Assembly (NCBI GenBank): GCA_013335535.1
Contig: JAAXVL010000014.1
Span: 17,844 to 81,843 of the forward strand
Length of the DNA: 64,000 bases
Source of the DNA: Azonexaceae bacterium
Lineage (GTDB): Bacteria; Pseudomonadota; Gammaproteobacteria; Burkholderiales; Rhodocyclaceae
Reading direction: 5' to 3'
Shown here: positions 18,301 to 27,475 of the stretch, one piece after another
How positions within the stretch are numbered: position 1 is the stretch's first letter
Layout: each line of letters opens with the position of its first letter
Position numbers and translations under genes: made by a program
Notes under the pieces: model-generated
The model's database searches: none
The model's input: only the letters and a program-made list of their open reading frames with translations
Told to the model about the DNA's origin: nothing

Positions 18301-18392
18301 AATGCAGCAACGCCGACGCCGATGAACAGGACCAGTCCGAGAATAATGAACAGCGGTTCGTTGAGGGCGAATTTGACGATCCGCTTGATCAT
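15303..18392 (-). CDS. czcA: CzcA-type HME-RND metal efflux pump subunit
   Basis: A 1029-residue inner-membrane RND transporter that expels divalent metal cations by proton antiport. The fourth membrane helix carries DFGIIVDGAVIVIEN, which matches the DFGxxxDGA...EN signature of the CzcA (Co/Zn/Cd) subgroup and not the CusA form. The N-terminus (FRSLPIEAFPDVTDTQVTV) and YPGRAPEEVEKQVT are also typical. Its ATG overlaps the end of the adaptor gene by 4 bp, and adaptor and outer-membrane genes precede it in the order C-B-A. Exact metal specificity cannot be read with certainty. Confidence 0.93.
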   Translation of the reverse strand: MIKRIVKFALNEPLFIILGLVLFIGVGVAAFRSLPIEAFPDVTDTQVTVISLYPGRAPEEVEKQVTIPLEIALSGVPNSIRMFSHTQFGLSFIVVTFDEKPSLFMARQLVEERLRGLDLPPGVEPELAPPATATGEIFRYRLEAPGLKPSEVRAIQDWTVSRQIKQVPGIADVVSLGGPIRQYEVHPDLAKLRDYKLTIGQLFNALQRANANAGGGSVAQGRQQFLIRSIGLLKSSADIGHVVVAENKGSPMLVRDLAEVVESRVPEQGIVGISDASGDHDDVVSGIVLLRKDENPSMALDALKARVDLLNAGGLPPGVKIVPFYDRSWLISKTLKTVFMNLLEGALLVTLVLYLFLADFRAAGIVASIIPLALLGTFMGLSAVGIPANLLSLGAMDFGIIVDGAVIVIENIFRRLGEAHREGSHKPQSRTIQEAVIEIGRPTVFSMVIIMVAHLPIFTMQRHEGKIFAPMAYSVVAALITSLILSLTLVPFLSKVAFKNHVPHEETRLMHWFMNKYEPALKWVLANARRVLAIALGALALTAALVPQLGTEFLPELNEGSIWINITLPTSVSVDEAKSELRKLRRIIADFPEVNAVISKGGRPEDGTDPKNINMTEMLVDLKPDAQWRKGVTKEQLIREMEDKLNDVPGVEPTFSQPVRDQILESISQIDGQIVIKLFGDDTSTLKLHANQLLDKIGNVPGVVRAFIDRDGDLPQYRLEIDRAAAARYGLNVMDVQDVVETALAGKAATELWEGDRHFSVVVRLDEKSRQLDQLKDLLIPTPSGAQVALSSLVDFKMGSGAMNIARESGKRVVAIGVFIRDRDMGSVVADMQAHAKEITLPQGYSIAWSGEFENQERAMKRLMLVVPLSILVIFVLLFDAFESFKDALIIICNIPFALIGGIFALLISGIPLSVSAAIGFIALFGQAVLNGVVMVSYINQLKQQGRDAYQSVFEGALSRLRTVLMTALLAMLGLLPMALSHGIGSETQRPLALVVIGGLISATALTLFVLPALYYYVATHPRLAKALH

Positions 18393-19513
18393 TTTGCGGC
18401 CTGACCTTCCGTGACAACCGGCTTGAAGAATTTGAGCAGGTGAAGATTGCCTTCGATCACGACCTTGTCACCGTCCTGCACGCCTTCCAGCAGATCGACC
18501 CAGCCATCACGCTCGCTGCCGGCCAGAACCTGCTGGCGACGATAGCGCCCGGCAGACTCCTCGACAAAGACAAAGCGCTTGTCGCCAAACAGGAAAACGG
18601 CAGCAGCCGGCGCCCGAAGTGCCTGGGTAGCTGGCAACTCGACCAGCGCATTGACGAACATTTCGCCCTTGAGCCGGCGATCGGCATTCGGGACTTCGCC
18701 ACGCACCTTGATCGCTCGGCTGGCCGGATCGACAAAATCGGCGACATGGCGAATTACCCCCTTGAACCGCTCTCCCGGGTATTGCCTGGATTCAATCAAC
18801 AGAGGCTGCCCCGTCTTCACATGCGCCAGGTCTGCCTCACCTGCATCAATCTGTATCCACAGGCTGGCGGGATCGGTAATCACAAACAGCGGGGGTGCAG
18901 CCTGATCCGGTCGAAATTCCATGCCCGGATTGAGATTGCGCTCGACGACGACACCGGCCAGCGGGCTGCGCACTACGTAGGAACCATCCCCCTCTCCACC
19001 CAGTCCCGCAAGGCGCCGACTGGCTCGCTCGGCCTCGGCCTTCGCCGAGACAGCGGCAGCCTCGGCCAGCTGCCAATCCTTTTCGGCAAGCACCCCGGCT
19101 TCGCGCAACAGGCGACTGCGCTCCAGCGCCTGCGTCGCCACCTGCGCATCGGCCCTGGCTTTACGGGCATCGGCCAGCGCCTGGCCGTAATCCGGCGAAC
19201 TCAGGATGGCAAGCGGCTGTTTGATTTTGACCGGATTTCCGACGTCCACCGCAATACGCTGGACTCGCCCACCGAGTTGCGGGAAAACGCGAACCGTTTT
19301 TTCCTCATTCCACACCAGTCTTCCAGGCAAACGAAGCATCCCGCCCTTGTCACGCTCGACGGCCGCCACCTTGAGAAAGGTCGCCTTATCCGGCTCTGAC
19401 AGAATGGCTCGTTCACCATCAATCCTGATCGCTGCCTCCTTGGTCGCTTCGGGCTCGGCAGAACAGCCGGCGAGGGCCAGCAGGATGATCGAGAGAGAGA
19501 GAATGTGCTTCAT
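18389..19513 (-). CDS. czcB: CzcB-type periplasmic adaptor (HlyD family)
   Basis: A 374-residue membrane-fusion protein. The N-terminus has a lipoprotein signal with lipobox LALAGC, so it is likely lipid-anchored at the inner membrane. A barrel-sandwich half motif (RVQRIAVDVGNPVKIKQPLAIL) near residue 85, a coiled-coil hairpin rich in Ala/Arg at about 110-170, and the second half motif (VRSPLAGVVVERNLNPG) near 180 are visible. It links the inner-membrane pump to the outer-membrane channel. Genes overlap on both sides by 4 bp. Confidence 0.92.
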   Translation of the reverse strand: MKHILSLSIILLALAGCSAEPEATKEAAIRIDGERAILSEPDKATFLKVAAVERDKGGMLRLPGRLVWNEEKTVRVFPQLGGRVQRIAVDVGNPVKIKQPLAILSSPDYGQALADARKARADAQVATQALERSRLLREAGVLAEKDWQLAEAAAVSAKAEAERASRRLAGLGGEGDGSYVVRSPLAGVVVERNLNPGMEFRPDQAAPPLFVITDPASLWIQIDAGEADLAHVKTGQPLLIESRQYPGERFKGVIRHVADFVDPASRAIKVRGEVPNADRRLKGEMFVNALVELPATQALRAPAAAVFLFGDKRFVFVEESAGRYRRQQVLAGSERDGWVDLLEGVQDGDKVVIEGNLHLLKFFKPVVTEGQAAK

Positions 19514-20751
19514 TTTGTTTTCCTGAATTCAGCCTGAATCTGCCAGTCCGACAATGCCTTGGCATAATCGGCGCGCGCACTGGCTGCCTCGATCTGTATC
19601 TGCCGCTGAGTGCGCCGGGCATCCAGCAAATCCATGAGGCTCATTGCCCCCTTGCTGTAGGCCAGTTCGGCCGCGCCAGCGACCTTTTCGGCGTCAGCCA
19701 GCAGCCCGCCTTCGAAACGCTTGTATCTGTCCCGAGCCGAAAGCAGCGCATTCCGTGCCTGGGCAACCTGCCCGGCCACCTGTGCCTGCTGCTGCTCGAG
19801 CTGAAGGCGGGCCAGATTGAGATCGGCTTCTGCTCTTTCAATGTCGCCCTCGTACTCGTGCCAGACAAACAAGGGAACACTGATGCCAAACCCCACGCTG
19901 TCCGTCGGCGCATTCTGCAAATTGCGCTCGTACTGGAAGCCAAGCGTCACATCGCGGCGTTTTTTTGCCTTGGCAAGATCGCGATCGGCCACAGCGGCAT
20001 CCAGCCTTTTCCGTGCAGCGTCGAGATCGGGGCGCTCAGCCAGTGGCGCCTGATCAAGGGCTTGCTCTTCCAGCATGGGCCAGTCGTCGGTAGCCACCAA
20101 ATGGCGGGCATCGGCCTCCCGGCCGATCAGATAGGCCAGCGCCACTTGCGCCTGCTCCAGCTCGGTCACGGCCTGCCTAGCGTCGCTCTCGGCCCGGGCG
20201 CTATCAATTTGCAGACGCGAGAGATCCACCGGAGCGATGTCGCCTGCCTTCAGGCGAAGCCGCCCGGCATCAACCGTCTTTGCATATAAAACTGCGGTAT
20301 CGCGAGCCAGCATCAATTTTTGCTGCGCCAGGCGCAGGTTGTAATAGGCATAGCGCAGGACACCAATCTGCTGCCTGGCCACATCATCCATCTCGAAACG
20401 GGCGGCATCGAGTCGGGACTCTGCGCCTTTGACTCTCAGGTCACGCTTCCCGCCTCGCTCGATCAGTTGATCGATACGAAACTGGCTGTCCATTTTCTTG
20501 TCCTTCAGGCTGCCGGCACCAAAACCGGACCATGGACTGATCGACAGCACGTTAAGCGACACATCAGGATTGGGTCTTTGTCCGGCCACCCTGACATCGG
20601 CTGCCGCCCCCGCCACGACAGCCTGGGCCAGGTGAAGCTCTCGGCTGTTTTGCCGCCACAGCGCCTCACTCTCCTTCAAGCCAAGCGCCATCTGCCCCTG
20701 CGCAAAAGACATCAGGGGAAGCAGAAATACTAAATACAGTGAGCGTCGCAT
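19510..20751 (-). CDS. czcC: CzcC-type outer-membrane efflux protein (TolC family)
   Basis: A 413-residue OEP-family protein with a signal peptide and two long repeated alpha-helical coiled-coil regions typical of TolC-like channels (AQAVVAGAAADVRVAGQRPNPD; RAEADLNLARLQLEQQQAQVAGQVAQARNAL). It forms the outer-membrane duct of the CzcCBA efflux complex. First gene of the operon; 64 bp separate it from the divergent response-regulator gene, so the shared region likely carries the operator. Confidence 0.9.
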   Translation of the reverse strand: MRRSLYLVFLLPLMSFAQGQMALGLKESEALWRQNSRELHLAQAVVAGAAADVRVAGQRPNPDVSLNVLSISPWSGFGAGSLKDKKMDSQFRIDQLIERGGKRDLRVKGAESRLDAARFEMDDVARQQIGVLRYAYYNLRLAQQKLMLARDTAVLYAKTVDAGRLRLKAGDIAPVDLSRLQIDSARAESDARQAVTELEQAQVALAYLIGREADARHLVATDDWPMLEEQALDQAPLAERPDLDAARKRLDAAVADRDLAKAKKRRDVTLGFQYERNLQNAPTDSVGFGISVPLFVWHEYEGDIERAEADLNLARLQLEQQQAQVAGQVAQARNALLSARDRYKRFEGGLLADAEKVAGAAELAYSKGAMSLMDLLDARRTQRQIQIEAASARADYAKALSDWQIQAEFRKTK

Positions 20752-20815
20752 TGTTCGAAGACTTTAAGAGGAGTGCTATCTTAGGAAGTTAGCCTGACCA
20801 CTCACTGACACACCA
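20752..20815. promoter_or_regulatory. Divergent promoter region of czcCBA and its two-component system
   Basis: Only 64 bp lie between the start codons of the outer-membrane channel and the response regulator. Both promoters and any response-regulator site must sit here or in the gene ends. I cannot fix the boxes by eye. Confidence 0.5.
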
Positions 20816-21505
20816 ATGCATATACTGCTCGCCGAAGATGACGCCCTGCTGGCTGACGGCCTTGCCCGTTCCCTGCGCCAGTCGGGTTATCTCGTCGATA
20901 TCGCAAGCGATGGCGCCGGGGCAGACCGGCAACTCGAAAACGGCACATTCGATCTGGCCATTCTGGACCTTGGCCTGCCATTTCTGGACGGTAGCGATGT
21001 GCTGCAAAGGCTGCGCAACCGGAAGCAGGCGATCCCCGTTCTTATTCTGTCAGCAAGAATCGAGTTGGAGGAGCGCGTTCGCCTGCTCAACCTCGGCGCC
21101 GACGACTATGTCGTCAAGCCGGTGGCACTGGAAGAACTTGAAGCCCGTGTCCGGGCGCTGATACGCCGCGCGCAGCCAAACTCCGAGCCACTCGTCGTCA
21201 TCGGCAGACTGACACTCGACCTCACGGGCAAGCGCGCCTGGGTCGACCAACACGTGCTGGAACTGAATGCACGGGAATGGGCGGCGCTGGAGTTTCTCGC
21301 CGGACGGGTCAATCGCATCGTCAGCAAGGAGCAGATCGCTCAGGCACTGTATAGCTGGGACGAGGAAATCACCCCCAACGCCATCGAAAAACTCATCTCC
21401 CGCTTTCGTCTGAAACTCGAACCAGCCGGCATAACGATTCGCACAGTACGCGGGCTGGGCTATTTTCTGGAAAAACCAGTCGAAGATGATCGTGAAACCA
21501 GCTAG
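20816..21505 (+). CDS. OmpR/PhoB-family response regulator (CzcR-like)
   Basis: A 229-residue regulator. The receiver domain has the acidic pair D8-D9, phospho-acceptor D51 (LAILDLGLP) and K101 (VVKP); the C-terminal winged helix shows LTLDLTGKRAWVDQHVLELNAREWAALEFL and TVRGLGYFLE. It is divergent from czcCBA and its end overlaps the sensor kinase gene by 20 bp, so it probably activates the efflux operon in response to metal. That role is inference from position. Confidence 0.93.
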   Translation: MHILLAEDDALLADGLARSLRQSGYLVDIASDGAGADRQLENGTFDLAILDLGLPFLDGSDVLQRLRNRKQAIPVLILSARIELEERVRLLNLGADDYVVKPVALEELEARVRALIRRAQPNSEPLVVIGRLTLDLTGKRAWVDQHVLELNAREWAALEFLAGRVNRIVSKEQIAQALYSWDEEITPNAIEKLISRFRLKLEPAGITIRTVRGLGYFLEKPVEDDRETS

Positions 21506-22853
21506 CCTCCGCCTCCAGTTGCTCCGCCGACTACTGCCGGCGATGCTTGTCCTGTTGTTATGCGGAGCGGGGACTGCATATTGGGTGGCCTGGCATAGCG
21601 CAACAAAGGCTTATGACCGTGCCCTGTTCGATACAACGCTGGCGATTGCCGACCAACTGAAGATGAGCGGAGACAAGCCGCTGCTTCCATTGACACCGCA
21701 GGCCCGGGCAGTATTGCTGCGCGACAATTACGACCAAGTTTACTATGCGGTTCGGGGACCGGATGGCGAACTTGTTGATGGCGAAGCCGGCCTGCAGCTA
21801 CCCGTCTCGGTACACCATCGTCTCCCCGGTGGAGAGCGTCACTATTATTTCGACGGCTACGTCAATGACAAGCCCATCCGCATTGCAGCTCTTGAAACCG
21901 AAGTATCCGAACGGGTTTTCACCATTCTGTCCGGAGAAACGCTGGTCAAGCGCAATGCACTGGTACGCGAGATTCTCCTTGGGATGTTGCTGCCCGAACT
22001 GCTCCTGACCATCGCCAGCATCAGCGTCGTATGGTTTGGTATCAGCTCGGGACTGATGCCCCTGTCAAAGCTGCGCACCGAACTGGCCGAGCGTTCTCAT
22101 GCAGATCTCAGCCCGATCCAGGTCGACGTCCCGGATGAACTGCAACCAGTAATCGTCGAAATAAATGAATTACTGAATCGACTCGATCATTCGCTGTCCA
22201 GTCAGCGCAACTTCGTTTCCGATGCAGCCCATCAGCTGCGTAACCCGATTGCCGCCTTGCAGGCACAAGTCGAAGCCGTGGCCAGCGAATCCCCGCACGA
22301 CAAACAGAAATTTGGCGGGCTTTTAGCGGCCACCCAGCGCCTTTCACACCTCATCGACCAAATGCTGGCACTGGCGCGTGCCGAACCCTCACCGGCGCAA
22401 ACATATTCAAAAATATCGCTGACCGAGCTGGTAGGCGTAGTGGCGGAAACCTGGTTACCAAAGGCGATTCAACAACAAATTGACCTCGGCTTCGAGTTGT
22501 CCCCGACCCTCGTTTCCGGAAATAGCCTTTTATTGCAAGAACTACTGGGCAATTTGCTCGACAACGCCATACGCCATACCCCGCCAGATGGCTCCATCAC
22601 CGTAAGCTGCGGACAAAACGAGATGGGCGCATGGCTGACCGTCGAAGACAGCGGAGAGGGAATCCCTGAAATCGAATGGGAGTCGGTATTTGAACGGTTC
22701 TACCAGCTTCCGCGGGGTTTACGTGAAGGCAATGGCCTTGGCCTCGCGATAGTCCGGTCGATTGCCCGGCAGCACGGCGGAGAAGTCCTTGCCGGACAAT
22801 CGCCCAAACTGGGTGGCGCCATGTTCAAGGTCACCTTGAATTATTCACATTGA
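21486..22853 (+). CDS. Sensor histidine kinase of the metal-efflux locus
   Basis: A 455-residue membrane kinase. Two transmembrane helices (about 13-33 and 158-180) flank a periplasmic sensor region of TctE/QseC style. The H-box is SDAAHQLRNPIAAL (His near residue 245), followed by N-box LLGNLLDNAIRHTPPDG, G1 VEDSGEGIP and G2 GNGLGLAIV, all intact. Probable signal is periplasmic metal, judged from the adjoining czcCBA genes. Confidence 0.92.
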   Translation: MIVKPASLRLQLLRRLLPAMLVLLLCGAGTAYWVAWHSATKAYDRALFDTTLAIADQLKMSGDKPLLPLTPQARAVLLRDNYDQVYYAVRGPDGELVDGEAGLQLPVSVHHRLPGGERHYYFDGYVNDKPIRIAALETEVSERVFTILSGETLVKRNALVREILLGMLLPELLLTIASISVVWFGISSGLMPLSKLRTELAERSHADLSPIQVDVPDELQPVIVEINELLNRLDHSLSSQRNFVSDAAHQLRNPIAALQAQVEAVASESPHDKQKFGGLLAATQRLSHLIDQMLALARAEPSPAQTYSKISLTELVGVVAETWLPKAIQQQIDLGFELSPTLVSGNSLLLQELLGNLLDNAIRHTPPDGSITVSCGQNEMGAWLTVEDSGEGIPEIEWESVFERFYQLPRGLREGNGLGLAIVRSIARQHGGEVLAGQSPKLGGAMFKVTLNYSH

Positions 22854-22986
22854 GCCCACTGCAGGCATCGAAATATCACAACCGAAATCCGCACCCGTAT
22901 CAGCAAAAACTGAAACTAGCGCAGATCAAGGTTGTCCGACACGCAAGCAGCAACAATCGCCCGATCAACCATTTCCGGATACCCGC

Positions 22987-23460
22987 ATGAAGCGCCTGCT
23001 CTCCCTGCTTTTCGCCGCCAGTCTTGTCTTTCCGGCGCTTGCCGAGGTCCAGAGTTACGACCACCCGATCCACGATGCGGCACGGGCGGGCAGTGGCGAC
23101 GATGTGCGCCGCCTTCTCAAGGCCGATCCGAAACAGCGAGAGGCGCGCACTGCACAAGGCTCGACGCCCCTGCATCTGGCCGCCACCAACCCGGACACGA
23201 GCGCCATGCAGGCGCTGATCGTCGCCGGCGCCAATGTCATGGCCCGCGACAACGACGGCGCTACGCCGCTGCACATGGCCGCCTATTCGAGCCGGGCCAA
23301 AAACGTACAAATACTGCTTGAAGCCGGTGCCGACCCCGTTGCCAAGACTGACAACGGTCGCGACCCCGGTTCGATGGCGCGCAAGGTCAAGGCCGACGAA
23401 GCGGCCGGCGTTCTTTCGCTGTGGGTACTCAAAGGTTGCAAGGCCGGCAAGCCATGCTGA
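22987..23460 (+). CDS. Exported ankyrin-repeat protein
   Basis: A 157-residue protein with a signal peptide (cleavage near ALA-E, residue 20) and three to four ankyrin repeats: HPIHDAARAGSGDDVRRLL, STPLHLAATNPDTSAMQALIVAGAN, ATPLHMAAYSSRAKNVQILLEAGAD. Likely a periplasmic protein-protein interaction module. Its stop overlaps the ATG of the next gene, so the two form a coupled pair. Partner unknown. Confidence 0.88.
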   Translation: MKRLLSLLFAASLVFPALAEVQSYDHPIHDAARAGSGDDVRRLLKADPKQREARTAQGSTPLHLAATNPDTSAMQALIVAGANVMARDNDGATPLHMAAYSSRAKNVQILLEAGADPVAKTDNGRDPGSMARKVKADEAAGVLSLWVLKGCKAGKPC

Positions 23461-23951
23461 AGGCCATTCCCTTGCTGCTCGCCATACTGGCGGGTAGTGC
23501 CGGCGCCGAATCGACAGCGCAGCTGCCTTCCGTCGAAGTATTCACCCCGACGGTCTGCCTGACCTGCATTGAGTGGGCTGAACACCTGCGCCAGAACGGC
23601 TTTCCGGTCAAAGTGACGCCGATGGCTGACATGGATGCGCTGAAACGCCGGCTGAAGGTGCCAGTGGACATGGAATCGGTGCCCAGCGCGCTAGTCGCCG
23701 GCTATTTCATCGAAGGCCATGTACCGGCCGAGGATATCAAGCTCTTGCTGAGCGAGAAGCCGCGAGCTCTTGGCCTGGCCGTTCCCGGCCTGCCACAGGG
23801 TGCGCCCGGCCGCGAATTTTCGAATCCGACCTGCGAAACGGCGTGCACGATGCTCGACAAGGAAGGGGTCGAACAGACCGTCCGCCGCGAATTTTTCGAG
23901 ACTTTTCTCGTCGACCGCAAGGGCCGCTCATCCCGCTTCGCCCGCCACTGA
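23454..23951 (+). CDS. Exported DUF411-like protein with altered cysteine motif
   Basis: A 165-residue protein with a signal peptide (cleavage near GAE, residue 19) and a DUF411-like domain: VEVFTPTVCLTCIEWAEHLRQNGF, then VPSALVAGYFIEGHVPAEDIKLLL and ALGLAVPGLP. Typical DUF411 proteins carry a CGCC-type site; here it reads C35-L-T-C38. A C-terminal extension adds C127 and C131. DUF411 proteins are usually taken as metal-binding, often near copper genes. Start at ATG 23454 overlaps the ankyrin stop, and a signal peptide begins there; an earlier in-frame start is a shadow. Confidence 0.8.
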   Translation: MLKAIPLLLAILAGSAGAESTAQLPSVEVFTPTVCLTCIEWAEHLRQNGFPVKVTPMADMDALKRRLKVPVDMESVPSALVAGYFIEGHVPAEDIKLLLSEKPRALGLAVPGLPQGAPGREFSNPTCETACTMLDKEGVEQTVRREFFETFLVDRKGRSSRFARH

Positions 23952-24046
23952 GGGGCACCAGATCGGACGGCCCGCCACCAAACGCTCCGGGAGTGCAATA
24001 ATCTGCGTTTTGTAAATGCGCTTATCCAACTTCCGGTTGTATCGAC

Positions 24047-26653
24047 TTGTCCCAGCCCGCCTCCTTAATTGCAACCTCCATTGATTCACGGAAATCGGCT
24101 TTCCGTTTTATTGGCTGGCTGATACTTGGTGTTCTTGTCCTAAACACCGTGATGATTTCGGTCAGCGTCGTCAATCTGCTGAATCACAAGAAACGCACGG
24201 TGGAACAGGTGGTTGGCATGACCGACAATCTGGCCGCCCTGCTCGAGCTGAATGTTGCCGACTCGGTTCGCCGCGTCGATCTAGGTCTTCTCGACATTGT
24301 TGACGCGCTGGAGGGCCGCCTGAAAGACGGGCATGTCGACGCCGATGAAATCGAACAAATGCTCAGACTGCATGAGCAGCGCCACCCGGCTGTCGACGCC
24401 TTCCGCGTCAGCAATCAGCAAGGCAAGGTCGTCTGGGGCAAAGGAATTACGCCAGAGGCGGCGATCACCTATACCGACCGCTCTTTTTTCACCGAGCATC
24501 AGCGCAAGCCGGGGCAAAATCTGATCATTTCCGAGCCATTCCTCGGACGTGTATCGAAAATATGGGTGGTTGCGCTAACCCGCTCGTTTCGTCATGCCGA
24601 TGGCTCGTTCGCCGGTGTCGTCACTGCGGCGGTCAATCTCGAGCATTTTACCGGCGTGCTGTCTACCATCAAACTGGGCGACCATGGATCAGCACTCATC
24701 CGCCACGAGAACGCTGCCTTGCTGGCACACTATCCGGCGGTCGACGGGTCGGCGGGACAAGCGGGAAACCAACAGATTTCTCCTGAATTCAAAGCGCAGC
24801 TTGATTCCGGAAAGGAAACCGGGATATTTCACACGGCAAATTCGCCGGATGGCGTCGTGCGAACCTTTACCTTTCACCGCGTTCCACAAACACCCTTTGT
24901 CGTCGCGGTAGGCATGGCGCAACAGGATTATCTCGATGACTGGAACATCGAGCTGCGCAATGCCACTTTGCTCATTCTCGGGTTCCTCTCGGCCACGGTA
25001 CTTGGTGCCTGGCTGCTGCGACGCTACTGGCAGAAAATCCAGAATCAGACCCTGTTTCTGCATACGCTGATCGAAAGCGTTCCCGTCCCGCTCTTCTACA
25101 AGGACACGGCGGGGCGCTATCTGGGGTGCAATCGCGCGTTTGAGGATTCGCTGGGCAAATCGCGCGACGAAATCATTGGCAAATCCGTTTTTGACATGGC
25201 GCCGCCCGACATTGCCCAGCGTTACAAGGACAAGGATGACGAGCTGTTCAATCAGCCCGGCACCCAGACTTACGACTGGGTGACCGTCAAAGGCAGCGAG
25301 GCACGCAATGTCATTTTCCATAAAGCTACTTTCCGGCGCATTGACGGTGCGATCGCCGGGTTGATCGGTGCCATCACCGATGTCACCGAACTCAAGCAGG
25401 CCCATGCCGAGTTGCAGGCCCACCGCGACAATCTCGAGCAACTGGTAGCCGAGCGCACGGCCGAGCTGCAGCAAACCAAGGAGGTAGCCGAAGCGGCCAG
25501 CCTGGCCAAGAGCACCTTCCTGGCCAACATGAGCCATGAACTGCGCACCCCGATGAATGCCATTCTCGGCATGACCGGGCTGGCACTGCGCAAGGCCGAA
25601 GACCCCAAGCTGCAGAATCAGCTCGGCAAGATCGAGCTTGCTGCCAATCACCTGCTCAGCGTCATCAACGACATTCTCGACATCTCGAAAATCGAAGCCG
25701 AGCACATGCACCTTGAGCATATCGATTTCCGGATGGCGGAAGTACTCGACAATCTGCGCAGCCTTATTGGTCAACGAGCGGCAGACAAGGGACTGCTCCT
25801 GGAAATAGACTCGCCCCCGGAAATTGCCGACCTGTTGTTCAACGGCGACCCGTTTCGCCTTGGCCAGGTTTTGCTCAACCTATCGGCCAATGCCGTCAAA
25901 TTCACCAGCCATGGCCGCATCGTCGTCCGCGTTCGGCTCTTGGAAAGCCGCGCAAACACTCTCGAAGTGCGCTTCGAGGTTAGCGATAGCGGCATAGGCA
26001 TCGCGCCGGAAGATCAACAGCACGTTTTCAACACCTTCGAGCAAGCCGATGGCTCGATGTCGCGAAAATACGGCGGGACCGGCCTCGGCCTGGCCATCAG
26101 CAAGCGTCTCGTCAAAATGATGGGCGGCGACATCGGCCTTGAAAGCGTGCCGGGTGTCGGTAGCACCTTCTGGTTCACGGCAAACCTGCAGCGGGTTTCG
26201 GCAGAGGTCCGGCCAGCGGTCACGCAATTCAGGTACTCGTCTGAATCCACGCTCAAGGAGCGCTTCTCGGGCACCCGGGTCCTGCTCGTCGAGGACGAAC
26301 CGATCAACCAGGAAGTGTCGATGAGCCTGCTCGAAGAAGCAGGTCTGTCGGTCGATCTGGCGGAGGACGGAGAAATGGCGGTTGCGATGGCCCGCCGGAC
26401 GCAATACGCGCTGATCCTGATGGACATGCAGATGCCGAAGATGAACGGAGTGGATGCGACGCGGGCGATCCGCACCTTGTCCGGCTATGAGGACACCCCC
26501 ATTCTGGCGATTACCGCCAATGCTTTCGATGAAGACCGGCAAATTTGCATCGAAGCTGGCATGAACGATCACATCGGCAAACCGGTCGTCACCGAGCTGT
26601 TGTTCGACACCTTGCTCAAATGGCTGAGCAGCCACCCGTTTGCGTTGCGCTAG
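24047..26653 (+). CDS. Hybrid sensor histidine kinase (PDC sensor, PAS, HisKA, HATPase, REC)
   Basis: An 868-residue membrane protein. Two transmembrane helices (about 20-45 and 300-325) enclose a PDC/Cache-type periplasmic sensor. A PAS domain follows ([25 protein letters not shown], near 340), then a coiled coil, HisKA with [15 protein letters not shown], HATPase with DSGIGIAPE and [10 protein letters not shown], and a C-terminal receiver with [13 protein letters not shown]. No separate Hpt or output regulator is adjacent. The only plausible start is TTG 24047, with no clear ribosome site, so the true N-terminus is uncertain. Confidence 0.9.
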   Translation: MSQPASLIATSIDSRKSAFRFIGWLILGVLVLNTVMISVSVVNLLNHKKRTVEQVVGMTDNLAALLELNVADSVRRVDLGLLDIVDALEGRLKDGHVDADEIEQMLRLHEQRHPAVDAFRVSNQQGKVVWGKGITPEAAITYTDRSFFTEHQRKPGQNLIISEPFLGRVSKIWVVALTRSFRHADGSFAGVVTAAVNLEHFTGVLSTIKLGDHGSALIRHENAALLAHYPAVDGSAGQAGNQQISPEFKAQLDSGKETGIFHTANSPDGVVRTFTFHRVPQTPFVVAVGMAQQDYLDDWNIELRNATLLILGFLSATVLGAWLLRRYWQKIQNQTLFLHTLIESVPVPLFYKDTAGRYLGCNRAFEDSLGKSRDEIIGKSVFDMAPPDIAQRYKDKDDELFNQPGTQTYDWVTVKGSEARNVIFHKATFRRIDGAIAGLIGAITDVTELKQAHAELQAHRDNLEQLVAERTAELQQTKEVAEAASLAKSTFLANMSHELRTPMNAILGMTGLALRKAEDPKLQNQLGKIELAANHLLSVINDILDISKIEAEHMHLEHIDFRMAEVLDNLRSLIGQRAADKGLLLEIDSPPEIADLLFNGDPFRLGQVLLNLSANAVKFTSHGRIVVRVRLLESRANTLEVRFEVSDSGIGIAPEDQQHVFNTFEQADGSMSRKYGGTGLGLAISKRLVKMMGGDIGLESVPGVGSTFWFTANLQRVSAEVRPAVTQFRYSSESTLKERFSGTRVLLVEDEPINQEVSMSLLEEAGLSVDLAEDGEMAVAMARRTQYALILMDMQMPKMNGVDATRAIRTLSGYEDTPILAITANAFDEDRQICIEAGMNDHIGKPVVTELLFDTLLKWLSSHPFALR

Positions 26654-26679
26654 CAAACCGCGATTCCACCGTCACCTGA

Positions 26680-27027
26680 ATGCCTCGCACCATGGAACAG
26701 ACTCTTCCGGAAAACCACCCTGACATGATCAGGATCGTCCAAGCCGCCCATCGCGACATCGCCGCGAAGCCGCCGAAAGGCCAGGCCAACTCGCTGGCCA
26801 ATGCGCTTGCCTCAGCCCTCGGCAACGCCCCCGGCAACGACGAAGACCTCGAGAACATCGAGTTTCTGGTCTATGTCCTGTCGGTCAATCGTGCCTCCGG
26901 CGAGATTGACGACGATGCCTTCGAACGCTTGCTGCTGCGCATCGAGACACGACAAGGCCGGGCCGAACTGACCAGGCAATTCACCGAAGAACTTGAAGCC
27001 GAACACGGCTACGAGGACGAAGACTGA
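26680..27027 (+). CDS. Conserved-looking small hypothetical protein
   Basis: A 115-residue (or 111 from ATG 26692) acidic, soluble protein with mostly helical character and an acidic tail EHGYEDED. I recognise no domain. It lies 26 bp after the hybrid kinase on the same strand, so it may be in the same transcript. Confidence 0.6.
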   Translation: MPRTMEQTLPENHPDMIRIVQAAHRDIAAKPPKGQANSLANALASALGNAPGNDEDLENIEFLVYVLSVNRASGEIDDDAFERLLLRIETRQGRAELTRQFTEELEAEHGYEDED

Positions 27028-27154
27028 AATCTCCCGGAGAATCCCCGGCTACCGCGACGGACAGACCGTTACACCTTGCTACACAAGGCTCGTCATCGCC
27101 AACCGCGACATGATCGTTAAGCAGACATAGCACCCCAAACCCTGCGGAGAAATC

Positions 27155-27442
27155 ATGATCCACAACCCGAATACCGAATCCACCCTGTTCATCCAGTCAC
27201 TCAAGGGCGCTGGCGTCGCCATCAGCAAAGAGCGTGAAGTCATTGAACGCCTCGAGGAAGCACGCGAATGGCACTACGCCTTCACCACGTTGATCAAGCA
27301 GGGCGACCGCATCGGCATTAATTTCATGGCCAACCCGGACATGAAATCGGCCGAATTATCGGCTGAACTGCAGCGTGTCTTTGCCCAGTACCGCTTTTCC
27401 GACCAGACCGAATCCATTTTCGAAGCCCGGCTTCTGCACTGA
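27155..27442 (+). CDS. Small hypothetical protein
   Basis: A 95-residue soluble protein with no recognised motif and no signal peptide. Codon use is like its neighbours. A TGCGGAGAA stretch 8 bp before the ATG may serve as ribosome site. It sits between the other small hypothetical gene and the convergent flavoprotein gene. Confidence 0.6.
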   Translation: MIHNPNTESTLFIQSLKGAGVAISKEREVIERLEEAREWHYAFTTLIKQGDRIGINFMANPDMKSAELSAELQRVFAQYRFSDQTESIFEARLLH

Positions 27443-27475
27443 TAGCGCCAGAACCGTTAGCAGGATTTTTGCCGG

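Noticed and set aside
15303..18392. RND pump as CusA (copper/silver)
   Set aside because: The fourth helix carries the DFGxxxDGA form of the CzcA group rather than the CusA form.
24026..24040. TTCCGGTTG before the hybrid kinase as a further repeat copy
   Set aside because: Only nine bases match and neither the ATTTCAATTTT block nor GACCGTGG is present.
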